From assembly GCA_947652605.1 (NCBI GenBank), contig OX393577.1, positions 20,153,466-20,217,465 of the forward strand: a stretch of DNA of 64,000 bases, written 5' to 3'. This stretch comes from Elmis aenea. Lineage: Eukaryota; Arthropoda; Insecta; Coleoptera; Elmidae. Positions within the stretch are counted from its first letter, which is position 1. Each line of letters begins with the position of its first letter. The position numbers and the translations under genes were made by a program. Under the pieces are notes generated by a model. That model worked only from the letters and a program-made list of their open reading frames with translations. It made no database searches and was not told the DNA's origin. Shown here one piece after another: positions 22,196 to 34,925 of this stretch.

Positions 22196-24396
22196 GAGCA
22201 ATAAATGCTGTGGTCTGGTCATGATGTTGACAAAGATCATGTTTTTTGCTCAAACCGTAATAGTTTCAAATGTTTTTTTCATCACCAGCTTGTAATCACA
22301 AGGTTAATATAGCAGCTTGCATTTATTTTGCTTTTCGGTACAGCTTTTGTTTTAATTGCAACTAATTGCAATTTCAAAGATATCTTCGTCAAATGTTAAA
22401 ACATGCAAGTTACAGGAATTAGCAATTTAAGTCCATGCATTTTTGAATCAAACTACGTGTTTTAACAATCATTTTATGGAAAGATAGATGCGATACTGAG
22501 CTTACATTTTTGTTTTGTTTGTGCTACACGTTCGTAGTATGGTATAATCTTCATCATTCTTTGTTAAGTGTTGAAGCTAAAGTCTGTTAGCAAAGAGCTC
22601 ACAATTTCTCGATTTTTAATTTTCCTTACAGTGATTAGCATTTTTATTTTGAATTTTAAGTGTAGTTTGTGTTAAGAGTTTCTGAAACATATCTACGATA
22701 TTTTTACATTCTTTACGCAGTAGATCCATATTTTATGTAAATCAGCTGTTTTAGTGTTTTCTGTTTTAGATGTTTAAAAAATAACCATTGCCAAGTAATT
22801 TCTTAAATTCTGATTTTGTGATATTTTCGAATTTAAAAAAAAAAAAGATTTTTGCAGTAAATGCTAATTTTAAAAGAGCCCATTTTGTGAGTAATACCCT
22901 TGACTATATTATAGTCAAGGGTAATACTTTAAAAATAAATCGCTAGTGTATAAATTATCTTGCCAACAGATTTGGTCTTACGTTGTTCTTTGTAACTTGA
23001 CTATAAAAAAAAACTGAAATTTTAAACCCCAATTTACTTGTGATGAGTATATTTTCTTGTAAAATGTTGTGGAAAAGGAAAATTCGTCCGATTTGGGATG
23101 TAAAGATATTGTAAAGGTGAATGCTTTGTAAACTTCGGATGGTTATAAGTTTTGTCTTGCCTCAAGTGATTAATCTTTTTTTTTGTTAATTACATCCTTT
23201 TTTTTGCATTTAACAATTTTTTGTTAGCCGTGAATAGAATTTTTGAGGCGGTCCATTCGTCGTGCTATCATTTCCAAAATGGAATAAAACGTACTATTCT
23301 CCAAAATGTCTATACGATATAGGCTTAGTGTTACTTTAATTTGTATATCGAACAACTTTATGCTATTATAGTTTATAATTTATCTTGTTTTGCTTTTTTC
23401 TGTTTGGTGTATTCATTTCATACTGTTCATTTGATAATAGGTTGAGGAACTAATTGCAAACTAAAACTTGGTGGTGGTGTTAGTTGCGGTCTGTTAAAAT
23501 TGAAAGATTTATAAATATACAGTATGTCCAACAATTGGTGCCCAAAATTGAGCCACAGAGTATCACAGGCATATTAACGAAATTAAAAGTGTTTTTCCGT
23601 TTGCTTTCCAAATCAATGAATTTCAATGTCACTATTTAAAAAAAAAATTGTTTTAATTGCAGTTTTTTTTACCTTTAGCAAAATTAAAAGAGTACAATCA
23701 GAGGATCTGCTGTATATTTTGTAATAGAATCAACCGTAGGTGCTGCAAATGGTTTAACACATATCATGCTGGTCCTTGAATTGTTTTAAATCCCATGTTA
23801 TCTCACATATCAAATGATAATAACATTACTGGTCTGATATGTGTTAATAAACTGTGGCAGAATTTTGATTTTAAAAATGTTGCACTCTTTGTATAAAGTA
23901 TAAATAAATAGTGTGAGGTTGTTATAATTCTAATGTGATATTAGCATAATTTTGTATGTTAAATTTTCAATAAAATGTTGATGACTTTATGCATTTTGTT
24001 ATAGTTTTTCAGTTCCTAGTGAAATGGGTAATAATAAACGAGTTGAATAAATTTTTCTCTAGCCCTCGTTCACATTATTCAAGTTGCTTGAATTCGAGTA
24101 CTTGAAAGCACTTTACTAATGTGAACCAATTATCTAGTTGACTTGAAAGGATAGTTCAAGTCAACTAAATAATAGGTTGACAGTAGTAAAGTGCTTTTAA
24201 GTTACGAATTCAAGTAACATGAATGTTGTGAACGAGGCTTAAGTTAATGCCAGTTAATTAATTTTATTTTGTATTGGTAAAGTTGTGGTTCAGGAAAAAT
24301 ATGAGAGAAGCGCTGATAAATTTACTGAAATTAAAGTAGAAAAACAATATACTTATAATTTATTTAAATTTTGAATTAGATCATACAGTAATTTTT
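22196..24396. other. Intergenic region with no recognised gene
   Basis: AT-rich sequence between the zinc-finger gene and CHTF8. It includes a short hairpin at 22896-22922 (ACCCTTGACTATA stem, one-base loop), a fragment near 23520 starting TACAGTATGTCCAACAATTG that looks like a Tc1-type end, and the MITE at 24061-24240. No ORF with recognisable similarity. Confidence 0.5.
24061..24240. mobile_element. Small inverted-repeat MITE (about 180 bp)
   Basis: AGCCCTCGTTCACATTATTC at the left pairs with GAATGTTGTGAACGAGGCTT at the right, allowing some mismatches. Inner TTCAAGT motifs also pair. Noncoding; boundaries approximate and target duplication not clear. Confidence 0.6.
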
Positions 24397-24819
24397 CTAA
24401 ATTTTTACAATAGGTTTGGGCCTAGTTTTGAATATCAGTTTCTTTTTAATTATTGTCTTAACTAAGTACTCGGTCTTGTCTGTTAATCTTTTCTTTTCCA
24501 ATAAGGCTAGTGGCTTGTCTAGGTTCATTTCTTTGCCGAACAACAAATGATGGCCGATTATTAAAATGGGATCTCCCATTTTTGAAAAATGTAGATCTCC
24601 AATGAACTGACCTTCCAAGCTGCTTTCCGAGTGAGATCCTAAATCCCCCTGTAACTCGATTATGGCCCAGGTGTTTAGTACTCCATCATCAGGCCTGTAA
24701 TTGAATTTCACACAAATATTAAAAAGTAGAAAAAAAGCAGAGTATTGACTGCCGTCACAATTTTATTTTTAACAAAACAAAATTTTTATTTTGTTTTAGA
24801 TACACTTTGAGATTTTCAT
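24397..24819 (-). CDS. CHTF8: CHTF8 / Ctf8, subunit of the alternative clamp loader RFC-Ctf18
   Basis: The main exon (24694-24397) reads LNTWAIIELQGDLG, FIGDLHFSKMGDPILIIGHH, then EKPLALLEKK-like and LIFKTRPKPIVKI at the C-terminus, the diagnostic Ctf8 motifs. A tiny first exon, 24819-24806 (MKIS plus two bases, donor GTGTAT), splices in frame to AG|G CCT and yields 103 residues against about 121 in human; this first exon is inferred and less sure. Ctf8 with Dcc1 and Ctf18 loads PCNA and supports sister-chromatid cohesion at replication forks. It lies downstream of XPB on the same strand, separated by a repeat. Confidence 0.88.
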
Positions 24820-24887
24820 TATAAAAACAAAATATGCAAATTTCAATTTTACTTGCAAAAAGTATTTCTATTTGTTTTACTAATGTA

Positions 24888-25442
24888 CAGGGTGGGCAAA
24901 TTTCGATGTTTTAATAGGGAATCTCGGTAACTATAAGAGGTATCAAAAAACCGACCGCGCATCCTCAATCTCTTTTTTCGAGAAAAAGTTAATGGTGAAA
25001 ACTAAAATTGGTTATCGTCTTTTGGTTTCGAGTTATCGCCGATAACTTGATTTTTCAACTTTTTGTTTTATGACTATATTTCGCTTGTTTATGAAAATAA
25101 ACAAATATAATTTTGACGTTCTACAGGCACTTTTTTGATAAGAATCCAGTGGCGTAGACAATTTTTCAAAAAAAAAATCCGAAAATCGAGTTGTGATATA
25201 AAGTTGTATTTTTTTAAATGGAACCCATAGTTGGCTATGACTTATTTAAATTCCTTATTTTTTTGTCATTCCAAATATATCAGGGTTGATGTATTTATTA
25301 TCAATAAAACGAAAGTTACGAAGGTTTTTTAGTTTTTTTTTTAAACAAAATTATAGTAGGCTGTGAAAACAAAAACAAAACAAGGTGTAAAACCTTTATA
25401 AACTCATTTGGTACAAGTTACGAAGGTTTTGTAATTTGTTGT
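24888..25442. mobile_element. One-armed G-family element
   Basis: It starts CAGGGTGGGCAAATTTCGAT after TA (24886-24887) and matches the left arm of 18989-20262, including AACCCATAGTTGGCTATGAC, but stops near GTAATTTGTTGTG with no second arm. It lies between CHTF8 and the 3' end of XPB. Confidence 0.7.
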
Positions 25443-25620
25443 GTACGAATTAAAAGTCTTTATTGGAACTTTATTATGGAACTTAACAAATAAAACAAAA
25501 AATAGATGAAACAATTTATTATACATACAAAAATATACAATTTACATTAAAACATTCATTAACAATTAAAAGTACTTCTAACAATAAATCGGTTGCAAAA
25601 TTAACAAACACATAAGGCCA

Positions 25621-28238
25621 TCAGTATCTAAATTTCTTAAACAAGGGATGTTTAGTCGCAAATGAAGTATTTTTCTTGTACTCGTAATACACTGCATCAT
25701 CGGCACCCGACATGGACCCCATATGACCTGCTCTTCTAGTACCACCGGCGCCACCTCTATTTCCTCCTTCTCCTGGAACTCTTTCATCTTCACAGTCTAT
25801 GTCGCTGGCAGCAAGAACCTAAAAATATTGTATTAAATAGGCATTAAAATTAAAAGCACCTTTTTTAAATTTTGAATAATAAACCAGATATAATGGCAAT
25901 ACGCAATAGGTGTACACTTGTAACTCACCTGTTGTAATAGCTGTCCCTGTTCATCTCTCGTCTTATAAAATAAATCTGGCTCTTCGTCCATGCCTGCCAA
26001 CTTCGTGATAACTTTGTAACTGTAACCCTGATTAATTAAAAACCGTTGCCTTTTTCTGGAGTAGTTCATTTCCATTGTATCTTGTGACACGAGAGTATAA
26101 AAGAAGGCATTATATTCCTCTGCAATGGCTCCTTTCTTTGGTCGCAAAATACGACCCAAACGTTGTGCTTCCTGTCTTCTGGAGCCACCATGTGATGAAA
26201 TTTGTATCAGCACGTTTGCTTCCGGTAAGTCAAACGACGTATCGGCAACTTTGCTTACAAATATCGTGTTAACTTTTTGATTAAATTTGAAATTCTGTAG
26301 GATTTGTATACGTTCGCTCTGTGTCGTCGGTCCGTAAATGTAAGGCTTGTTCATTTTAATAGCGTAATGCTTGAGGGCAAACACGTTGTCGGAAAATACT
26401 ATCGTTTTATCTCCCCTTCTTTCGTGGTATCGTATTAAATACTGGCACGCTCTGAATTTGCTGGGATTCATAACGTACAAAAGAAGCCTTTTACTGGTCT
26501 TACAGATTAAATATTCACGATAAAATTCGGGTGTCATAGGACACCATACTTCCGCACACTGTACTTTGGCAATGTATCCTCTTTTTTGAAGTTCCAACCA
26601 ATTCGCTTCGTACAGCTTGGGGCCGATTAAGAAATTTAAATCGGCAATTTTATCGTCTTCACGGAGTAGCGTTGCAGTTAGACCAAGCTTGCAATGGGAC
26701 TGTACGATCGTTAATACTCTTCTAAACATTTTTGCGGGGATTGTGTGTACTTCGTCCAAGACCATGATACCCCATTCTTGCTCCTGTAACCACTTCATGG
26801 TTTGTTCTGCTTCCCAAGATCTTCTTTGAGTGTGCGTTATCATGGAGTAAGTGGTTACTAAAATCCCACAACCCATCGGCTTGTCCTTCGCTTCGGAAGT
26901 GAACCTACATATCATGCCGTCATCTGCAGTAGACCACATCTTGAATTGTTGCTTCCATTGTTCTACAGACACACCCGAATTACATAATATTAAAGCTCGT
27001 TTTCGTACGGTGCAACAAGCTGTTACCCCGACTAGAGACTTTCCAGCTCCACAAGGGAGTACAATTACTCCAGATCTAGCCCGACCATTACCAAACATTT
27101 TACGCAGACTTTTTTCTTGGTAAGGTCTTAATACGGCTGACGGTTTTAAGTCTATATTAATATCAGGGTTAACTGTATCATTTCTAAAATCGTATTCAGC
27201 CAACAATGGATGTTCCAATTCGATGCACCGTTTTTGAATTATTTCAATTTTTTCCTGATTAACTTCGAACGAAACTGTTTTTAGTGAACTTTCTTCCTCA
27301 TCTTCGTCTTCGTTATCAATTTTATCATAAAAATTTGTTATGTCATCAGGTACAGTTGTTACTTCTGCAGTCTGCTCTGTAGATGAACCTGGTTTACTTC
27401 CAAATGTTGGTATATTTTTCTTCTCCTCTACCTACAAAAACAACTTTTTACAACAAATTTAAATTTTCAACAATACTTTAATAGTACAAAAAACATTTTT
27501 AGATGACAAGCAACAGCAAATTTGTGGATAATTTGAATATAAGCAAAACAGTTAATATAAATAAAACGCAACAATTACCTGAGTAATGAAACCATCTTCA
27601 GTTTCAGTATCAACAGCTCTTCTCAATCGACATTCTTGAATAACTGGATCCTTCAACAACTTCTGCAGTACTTCTGGATAGGGACTTTCCACAAAATACT
27701 TGTTATGCTTCAACACAAGTTTCACTTTACCATACGACAAAGTACATAGCTTAATAAATTCGATAATTCCATCAGGTATACTAGTTTTACTTAATCGTTT
27801 CAAATATTCAGTAATATCATGGGTTTGTAAACCAACACTAACAGCAGCATACAACGAATAAGCAGTAAGTTTGTATTCATGGATATGTTCAGGTCTACAC
27901 ACTGGTTCCGAAATGGCGATTAAAAAGTCGTGTGCATGTTTATAAACTGGTGAAAAGGATTCTAAGAATATGTGCCCATTGGGGGCAACCCATAATGGTC
28001 GAGATGCATGGTCAGGTTTTAGTGACATTTGAGAACGATAGTCTTTAGCTCCGAACTCATCTTCTAGTACACCTGCATCATTATTTTCTGCATTACGTGC
28101 AGCAGCACCTGGTATTGCTGCTCCTTCAGTATCGTTAACAGTTTCGTCTTCTTCATAAGCCCATTCCTCCTCGTCTTCTTTCTTTCTTTTCTTCGATTTC
28201 CCCTCATTTTTTGTGCTGTATCTTTTAGGTGGCCCCAT
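25621..28238 (-). CDS. ERCC3: XPB/ERCC3 DNA helicase-translocase, TFIIH subunit
   Basis: Exons 28238-27579, 27431-25929 and 25818-25621 join in frame to 786 residues, close to human (782). Seen: Walker A LPCGAGKS (K about 351), DEVH box (about 446-449), the XPB-specific RED motif (REDDK, about 477), motif [17 protein letters not shown], and the C-terminal [12 protein letters not shown] and [10 protein letters not shown] Lys/Glu-rich N-terminus [14 protein letters not shown] precedes the damage-recognition region. XPB is the 3'-5' translocase of TFIIH, opening DNA in transcription initiation and nucleotide excision repair (haywire in Drosophila). No lesion is seen in the reading frame. Divergent from UTP4. 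Confidence 0.98.
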
Positions 28239-28719
28239 TTTATGCTAATGTCACTTTTTATATAAATAATCACTTTACATACATCACATAACTTTAATTT
28301 TTATCACGATAACCTGTGTCTTTTACCGTCACGGATAAACAGTAATCAGGTTTTGACAGGTAGTCATAATCTCATAATAATGACCAACATAACACATAAA
28401 ACATGGAAAACGCGGAAAATACAGAAAGTTTGTAAACATGATTTTTTGATCAATCATTACGTTGTATTTACGCAGTTTGTTAAACTTAACATAAAAACAT
28501 TTTAAAATACTTACATTTTTATTACAATAGGCATTTTTAAAACTTTTAATGCACTTTTAAAAGAGTAGTAAATAAACAACTATCGTAGAACACTTTTATT
28601 TTCAAATTACACAACAGTTGGTACAGATGCAAGTTGTCAAAGCATGGAAAAGTTGAGGTTAGATATTTCACGTGTGTATTTAAATTTTAAAATCTGTGAA
28701 TCAATAATTATTATCAATA
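28239..28719. promoter_or_regulatory. Shared promoter region of XPB and UTP4
   Basis: 481 bp separate the two divergent start codons. No coding sequence or transposon is seen. A bidirectional promoter is inferred from position only. Confidence 0.5.
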
Positions 28720-31600
28720 ATGCCGAATTGTAAGATACACAATGTTAGATTTTACAAACCCAAGCCTAAGGCGATTTATTGCATGTCTTTGCAAAAATCT
28801 AAGCGAAAACTAGCAGTGTCAAGGTAAAAATGAATTTTTTGTAATTATCATACTTATAGGTTTATATTTTTATTATCTTATAGGTCAGATGCTAGTATAG
28901 AAATCTGGAATTTAAATGGTGCTGCATTCATTGAACGTACCATACCAAGCAGTCCCGATAACTTAAATATTGAGGGGCTCGTGTGGTGTGATGATAGATT
29001 GTTCAGCGTTGGCTTGAATGGGTTTATAATCGAATATGATCTATTTACTTTAACAAGAAAACAAGCTGTGGCAGTTACAGGTGAAGCTGCATTTTGTGTC
29101 GATATCAATAACACAAAAACAAATATTGCAGTCGGCACAGAACAGGGTTTTTTGAATATACTTTCGATTACTGATGAAATTTTGTTTGAAAAATTCCTAG
29201 ACAAACAAGAAGGCAGGATTTTATGCTTAAAATATGATCCTTCAGGTAAATTTATAGCGTCGGGTAGCGTAGATGCTATTAGAGTTTGGAACGTGGAAAC
29301 TGGACATGCGATTCATAGGATGACTTTGGGAAGATCTGAAGCGAATAAAGAGACCATAGTGTGGTGTATAGATATACTCGATGATTTAACTGTTATTAGT
29401 GGAGATTCAAGAGGCAAATTAACCTTTTGGGATGGTCAAATAGGATCCCAACTAGAGAGTTATCAGTCACATAGAGCTGATATTGTATCTTTATGTTTAT
29501 CGGATGACCAAAAAACCTTATACTGTGCCGGAATTGATCCAAATATCATGAGCTATGTGAAAATTAATGTGAAGGGTGAGAATCATATGTGGGTTAAAAG
29601 TATTCAGCGTAAGGTACATGATCATGATGTACGAAGCCTTGTCTTATGCGAGAATAAATTATATTCAGGTGGAATAGACGGATATGTTGCTTGCAGTTTT
29701 CACCCGCCAAAAACTTTAATTAAACATCCACCAATTTTACAAAATCCTGTTACGGTTTGTTCTTCCGCCCGATATGTGATGCTCAGGTACAATAAATATA
29801 TCGAAGTTTGGAGTTTGGGTCAGAGCTTGGAGTCTGAGAGTCAAGCTGGCTTATTACTGTTGGAAAGTGAACCAAAAAAATTGTTAACACTTCAGAGAAG
29901 AATTAAAAGTGGTGGTGATAAAGGCAGAAAAGAAGGAATTCTCTCCTGTTCTATGTCGGATGATGGAAAATGGATCGTGTACAGCACTGATTCAATTGTA
30001 CGATTGTTCAGCTTTGAATATGTAAGAGCTGTTTATAAATACTCGCTTATTTACATAATTAATGTTTGTTCTTGTAGAATCCTGAAAATGCTCCATCGTT
30101 GACTTTGTTAGAGAATTTGCCGAAAGAGTGTATTCCCAGCGTACAAGCAGCATTTACTTCAAATGGGTCACATTTGATTTTAGCCCCTCGTACTGGTGGT
30201 CTACAAGTTATAAGTTTAAGGGATGGCTTGCCGGTTATTATACAAAAAATTGATACATCTGCCTGTGAGTAGCAATTAATTATGCAGGGTGGTCCAATTT
30301 TTAAATGAATTAGTAATGAAATTTTAGAAAAAGACAATTAGTTGCATGTTTTTGTTTTACTTGGGTGTTGTCTGATGCTAGAAATAAAATATGATCATCT
30401 GTTTACCAGATGCAGCCCAAAAGTTGCATATGCAATTTCCGAACTAGTAATAAATAATTAGTTTTCAAACGAATATAGCTCATGGATATTTTGTAAAAAT
30501 ACAAAATTGTTGTTTATGCAAGTTTTAGGTATAATAAAGTCTTAGTCTTTTTTTTTATAATTTTCAAGTTAGATGTTAGTCTTTTTTTAAACAAAAATAG
30601 TTTTTAATTTTTATTGCTGATTAATTTTTGTGTTTTTTTGACTTTTTCATTAACTAGATGGATTATTTTCATGAAAATTGTAGCTTTGTAGATGACCAAT
30701 GATACTTCATGTTGCTAAGTTACGACAGGTTGCCTAAGTTTAGGCGTTGAAAACAACATTATCACTACTAGGTTTATCTCTCAAGATCCCGGGTCGTTTC
30801 AACCTATTTTATTTACAGGGAAATACTTTAATTGTCCCGGGAAATCCCGGTATATTTGAAATATTTCATTTTTGTGTTAAGATCTTTGTAATATTATCAT
30901 ACCTTATTTATTATAAATTAATGTCTTCACCAAAATTAAATTATGAAAATTTTATTCTTACTTTAAAACGAGTTTTTACTTTACTAACGCATTGTCAACT
31001 AAAATTTTATGTCGTCTTTTTCATAAGTGCATGAAAATGTTATTTTCAAGTTATAGTATCTTATTTTTGAATTTATCCTTAACTAAAAATGGACCCTCTT
31101 TACAAACAGGATTTTATGGTGGTTAATTTTTTTAATCATAATATTTTTTGTTTCAGTTTTAACAGATACTACAACATATTTAATGGTATCACCTTGCAAT
31201 CAATATTTAGTAGCTGCAGATCCACAAAGTAATATAGCCGTTTGGAAATTAGCCAAAAATGGCTGGCATCATTTGTGTAAATTACCTCGCTATCAAAGTC
31301 CCCCAACGGCAATATCATTACATCCAACTGAACTGAACCTGCTTGCGGTATATGCAGATCATAATGTAAGTTAACAAAATGTACATTATGGGTAGGTTTT
31401 CATGATCATGTTTACAGATTGTGGAATATAGTTTAAAGTCGATGAAGTTCACAAAGTTTTCTAAATCTCTGGGACATAAGCTACCGAAGAAATGGCTGAG
31501 TAAGTGGTTTCCTGCTAGGACTGTTACCTTCGATCAGAGAGTTACAAATGTTACCATTATCCATGATGATGCGAACATAGTTGTGATCGACAAAGAAAAG
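28720..31600 (+). CDS. UTP4: UTP4/cirhin, U3 snoRNP WD40 protein, exons 1-5
   Basis: Exons 28720-28823, 28884-30021, 30078-30264, 31157-31365 and 31418-31600 join in frame and continue at 52684-52797 and 52913-53032. The full product is 684 residues (human 686). N-terminus MPNCKIHNVRFYKPKPKAI and tandem WD repeats (SDASIEIWNLNG, VDAIRVWNVETGHAIHRMT, SRGKLTFWDGQIGSQLESY) match cirhin. UTP4 is part of the t-UTP/UTP-A complex of the nucleolar small-subunit processome, needed for pre-18S rRNA processing and pre-rRNA transcription. The intron after exon 5 is 21,083 bp and contains another gene and many transposons. Drosophila counterpart: l(3)72Dn. Confidence 0.95.
30265..31156 (+). other. Intron 3 of UTP4
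   Basis: AT-rich sequence; no gene. A GCAGGGTGGTCC at about 30283 resembles the start of the palindromic elements but has no partner. The ORF at 30747-31034 has no support. Confidence 0.5.
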
Positions 31601-32704
31601 GTCAGTGTTTTTAATTATTTGCTAGCTTTATGTTGGGTATTTCACCCCAATAATTAGGGATATCTATTATTTCTCAATTTTTAATTTCCTTTTCTCCCAT
31701 TTTCGTTTACTTTAATGTAAAAATTATATAGGACTGAAATTAAATGATGGTTATATTTATATGGTGCTCTCAAGTACAAAGGACTTTGGGTTTAAATCTT
31801 TGTCTTAGAGCTGAAACCTATACATTAAAAAGTATTTATATAGGAGTAATGAATAATAAGAACTTCCAAGTTTTTAAAAAGCTTTTAAATGATAAATATT
31901 TTGCCAACTTGTTCATTGTTTAAATAATAAGCACTTTAATGCATAATTTTCAAATATCACAAATATCTGGCCGTTTTTAAATTAAAAATATTTAATACAA
32001 TTGAAATTACAGTAATTTATAATTGTTACGTTCAAATATGGTATCACTAATAATTTAAAAATGTTTTTAGGTTTAAATTGCTGTTTTCATTGAAATAGAT
32101 CAGCATTTTACCGACTAAAGCACTAAAGTTTCTGTAATTTTTTAGTACAAAATGCGGTTAATGAAATATTTTTATATACAGTATGTAGTGATGCTCTAAA
32201 TATCTGGTTGTTAATCTTTGTTAAAATAAAAAAGTATTTTTTTATACTATTTTAAAACAAAGCACTATACATTTTATCGGAATAGGTTCCTTAAACCTTT
32301 GTGTTAATTGCAGAAAACAGTGTAATATCCACAACTTTGATTATTTTAATGAGTGTGTTTCGAGTTTTATGTTTTGCAAATTGCCCACATTGCACCATTT
32401 TTAATTCAATTTTCTTCTTAACTATCTAGTTGTTTTTGATGCACACATCTTGTGCAAACAGGAGACGCTTTTCTAGGTGGGGATTTTAAACTCATTTTAA
32501 GTAGTAACCGATATTACCGTTTGTACACTTTATGTTACAAATTTTGATTACAAATTTTTAAAATCCATTTGTCATCGCGATCTAGCTTCCAGTTAATTAC
32601 ACTCTTATAGAGAATAATTTTGGATACTAGTTTATTGGAAATAAAGGTATAGGTACTCCGTTTACTTTTATTATACATTAAAGTTGGCTATGCTAGGGTG
32701 ACAG

Positions 32705-32860
32705 ATGGGTCAATCTAAACAGATGAATCTTCCTTAGGTGTAAGCACATTTTGCTGTGGTTACCATTGTTGCTATTGAGATTATGATTGTTATTAACAAA
32801 GGTAACCAAAGTAAAATTTGTTTACACCTAAGGAAGATTCATCTGTTTAGATTGACCCAT
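32705..32860. mobile_element. Inverted-repeat MITE (156 bp)
   Basis: ATGGGTCAATCTAAACAGAT at the left is exactly inverted at the right, with the pairing running on through CTTCCTTAGGTGTAA. The loop includes a further inverted GGTTACC pair. Noncoding; target duplication not obvious. Confidence 0.75.
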
Positions 32861-33287
32861 ATATTTTGACATTGTTACCTTAATCATTTTAGGTTATAAT
32901 TTAATCATTTACAAAACAACGTTGCCAATAGTGCAAAATTTGGAAAATATTATTTAACAATTTTTATAAAATATTTGCAACACAGCTTTAGAATGTAACT
33001 AAAATGTCATATTGACTTTTGGAAATGACAACATGACAAAACTAAAACACACTCTACTTTAATGTATAAAAAAGTAAACAGAGTATCCTTGTTTATCTTT
33101 GCATATGCTTCTTTTAATCTATAAATATTCGAAACTTTTGTAGTCTAGTGCACTAATTAAAAAAGTGCGCTGTTCTAATGCGCATACTATCTTCGTTCAG
33201 CGGTTGCGTGATTCGTCACATATCCTGCTAAAAAAATTATGTACCTGCTTTGTGCTGCCATCTACGGGGTTGGAATTTTAATATGTA

Positions 33288-34126
33288 CAGAGTAGTCCAA
33301 ATTCGATGGGATTGCGTGGGTATCTCGCTTAATATTTAAGATAGAGAAACGGTTAAATTACCAAAAATGTGCAGTTTTTGGAGACAAACTCAGAACCGTT
33401 TACAAAAATTTTCTATCATTTCCGGTTTTCGAGTTATTGAATAAAAAGTGTTTTTGTCATATTAATAATGTGTCATATCACCGTTATTGTTGTAAATATC
33501 GAAAATATTTATGGATATTATATTTAAATATTTTTATGTTTAATTTGATTATACTAAAAAGAAAATTTTACACTCGCCGTTAAAAAGTCATGACACAAAC
33601 TTACCTTTTTTTAAATAGGAGCAATAGTTGGCTATGGCCTATTTAAATTCCTTAATTTTTTTTCATTCCAAATATATAAGGGTTGATGTATTTATTTTCA
33701 ATAATACGCAAGTTACGAAGGTTTTTTAGTTTTTTTTTTTTTAAATCATAGTAGGCTGTGAAAACAAAAAAAAAGGTGTAAGGCTCATGTGGTACAAGTT
33801 ACCAAGGTTTTTAAATTTGTTGTTGAGATAAACATTGTAAATATTTGAACATAAGATAACAACATAGTCGGAATCAGCAGTTATGTAAGTAGTATATTGC
33901 TGTTTATCTTATGTTCAAAAATTTTTGATGTTTATCTCAACAACAAATTTAAAAACCTTGGTAACTTGTACCACATGAGTTTTAAAAGGTTTCAAACCTT
34001 GTTTTTTTTTTGTTTTCACAGCCTACTATGATTTTCTTTTAAAAAAAAACTGAAAACCTTCGTAACTTTCGTATTATTGAAAATAAATACATCAACCCTT
34101 ATATATTTGGAATGAGAAAAAAAATA
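33288..34126. mobile_element. D-family palindromic element, second copy (right end lost)
   Basis: It starts CAGAGTAGTCCAAATTCGAT after TA (33286-33287) and follows element D through ATCTCGCTTAATATTTAAG. Inverted arms meet near 33880. The right arm ends at TTGGAATGAG and lacks the terminal 470 bp expected from D. Confidence 0.75.
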
Positions 34127-34694
34127 ACTAAAGGGGAGTAAAATTAGGTTTTTATTTTATTTATCAAATTTGGATAAATGTAGGAAAATGATATTTGATA
34201 GATCTTTTATACTTATTAAAAGGTTTCCCATAGTAATATTTATTATAATCATCTCCCACCGTCATAGGGGGCTGAAAAGTGCAACCCTTGTTGGTTTTTT
34301 AATCAGAACCTTTGGTGGCTAAAATTTTGCAAAATAATTTTTTTGAAAGCTTGATTTATTTAGAAAGTTTTGTATTTTTTAACTTTTCTTGTAAAACCTA
34401 TAGTTTTTGAGTAAAAAATAATATAAGTGAACATGCACCATTAAATTAATATTACATAGATATACAGAGAATTTTTTTAGCTTTTTAAAAACGACTGGCG
34501 TTTTTGATTTTATTCTTAGTATTGGTCATAGAACATACGTATTGGTACTTGCTTCCATAGTAACGACGTTCGCTTTTGTTTATTAGAAATGCAAATGACC
34601 TAGGCCAAGTATTTATAAATACCACCTCGTATATTCAAAAGACCGTTTGTTTTTGTTTATTGGTTATAAAATTAAATTTAAATAAATGAAGAAT

Positions 34695-34925
34695 CTACTT
34701 ACTACATACACATTTAAAAACATTAATATACCTGTAGTTTAGTAGATCCTCTAGCGAATGTGAGGTCTCTTTGGCTGGATTTTTAGAGCTACTTAATTTA
34801 CTGCAAGACGTAAAATAGTTATCATTTGAGGACGTTGACTGTGCAACGTCGGTATCGAGACGAAAATAATATAATTTGTACGAAACAATGGCGCTAGACG
34901 AAAATACTTTATTTTGCGGTAGCAA
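34695..34925 (-). CDS. Possible first coding exon of an unidentified minus-strand gene in the UTP4 intron
   Basis: ATG at 34925 opens a frame with less biased composition than its surroundings (MLPQNKVFSSSAIVSYKLYY...). It runs to LEDLLNYR, where CTACAG|GTATAT could be a splice donor at about 34732. I do not recognise the sequence and found no acceptor exon downstream on the minus strand. It may be chance. Confidence 0.2.
   Translation of the reverse strand: MLPQNKVFSSSAIVSYKLYYFRLDTDVAQSTSSNDNYFTSCSKLSSSKNPAKETSHSLEDLLNYRYINVFKCVCSK

Larger units (their letters stand above)
31601..34694. other. UTP4 intron 5, first part
   Basis: AT-rich intronic sequence holding the MITE at 32705-32860 and a palindromic element at 33288-34126. 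The stretch about 34127-34330 (CATCTCCCACCGTC) looks repeat-like but has no second copy here. No coding exon recognised. Confidence 0.5.

Noticed and set aside
20792..22253. Two similar proteins (KGSTPIVTRRFLYKFAQTSK) on opposite strands
   Set aside because: They are the two inverted arms of element H read in opposite directions, not duplicated genes.
26075..27123. Plus-strand ORFs opposite XPB
   Set aside because: They are antisense shadows of the conserved helicase exon.
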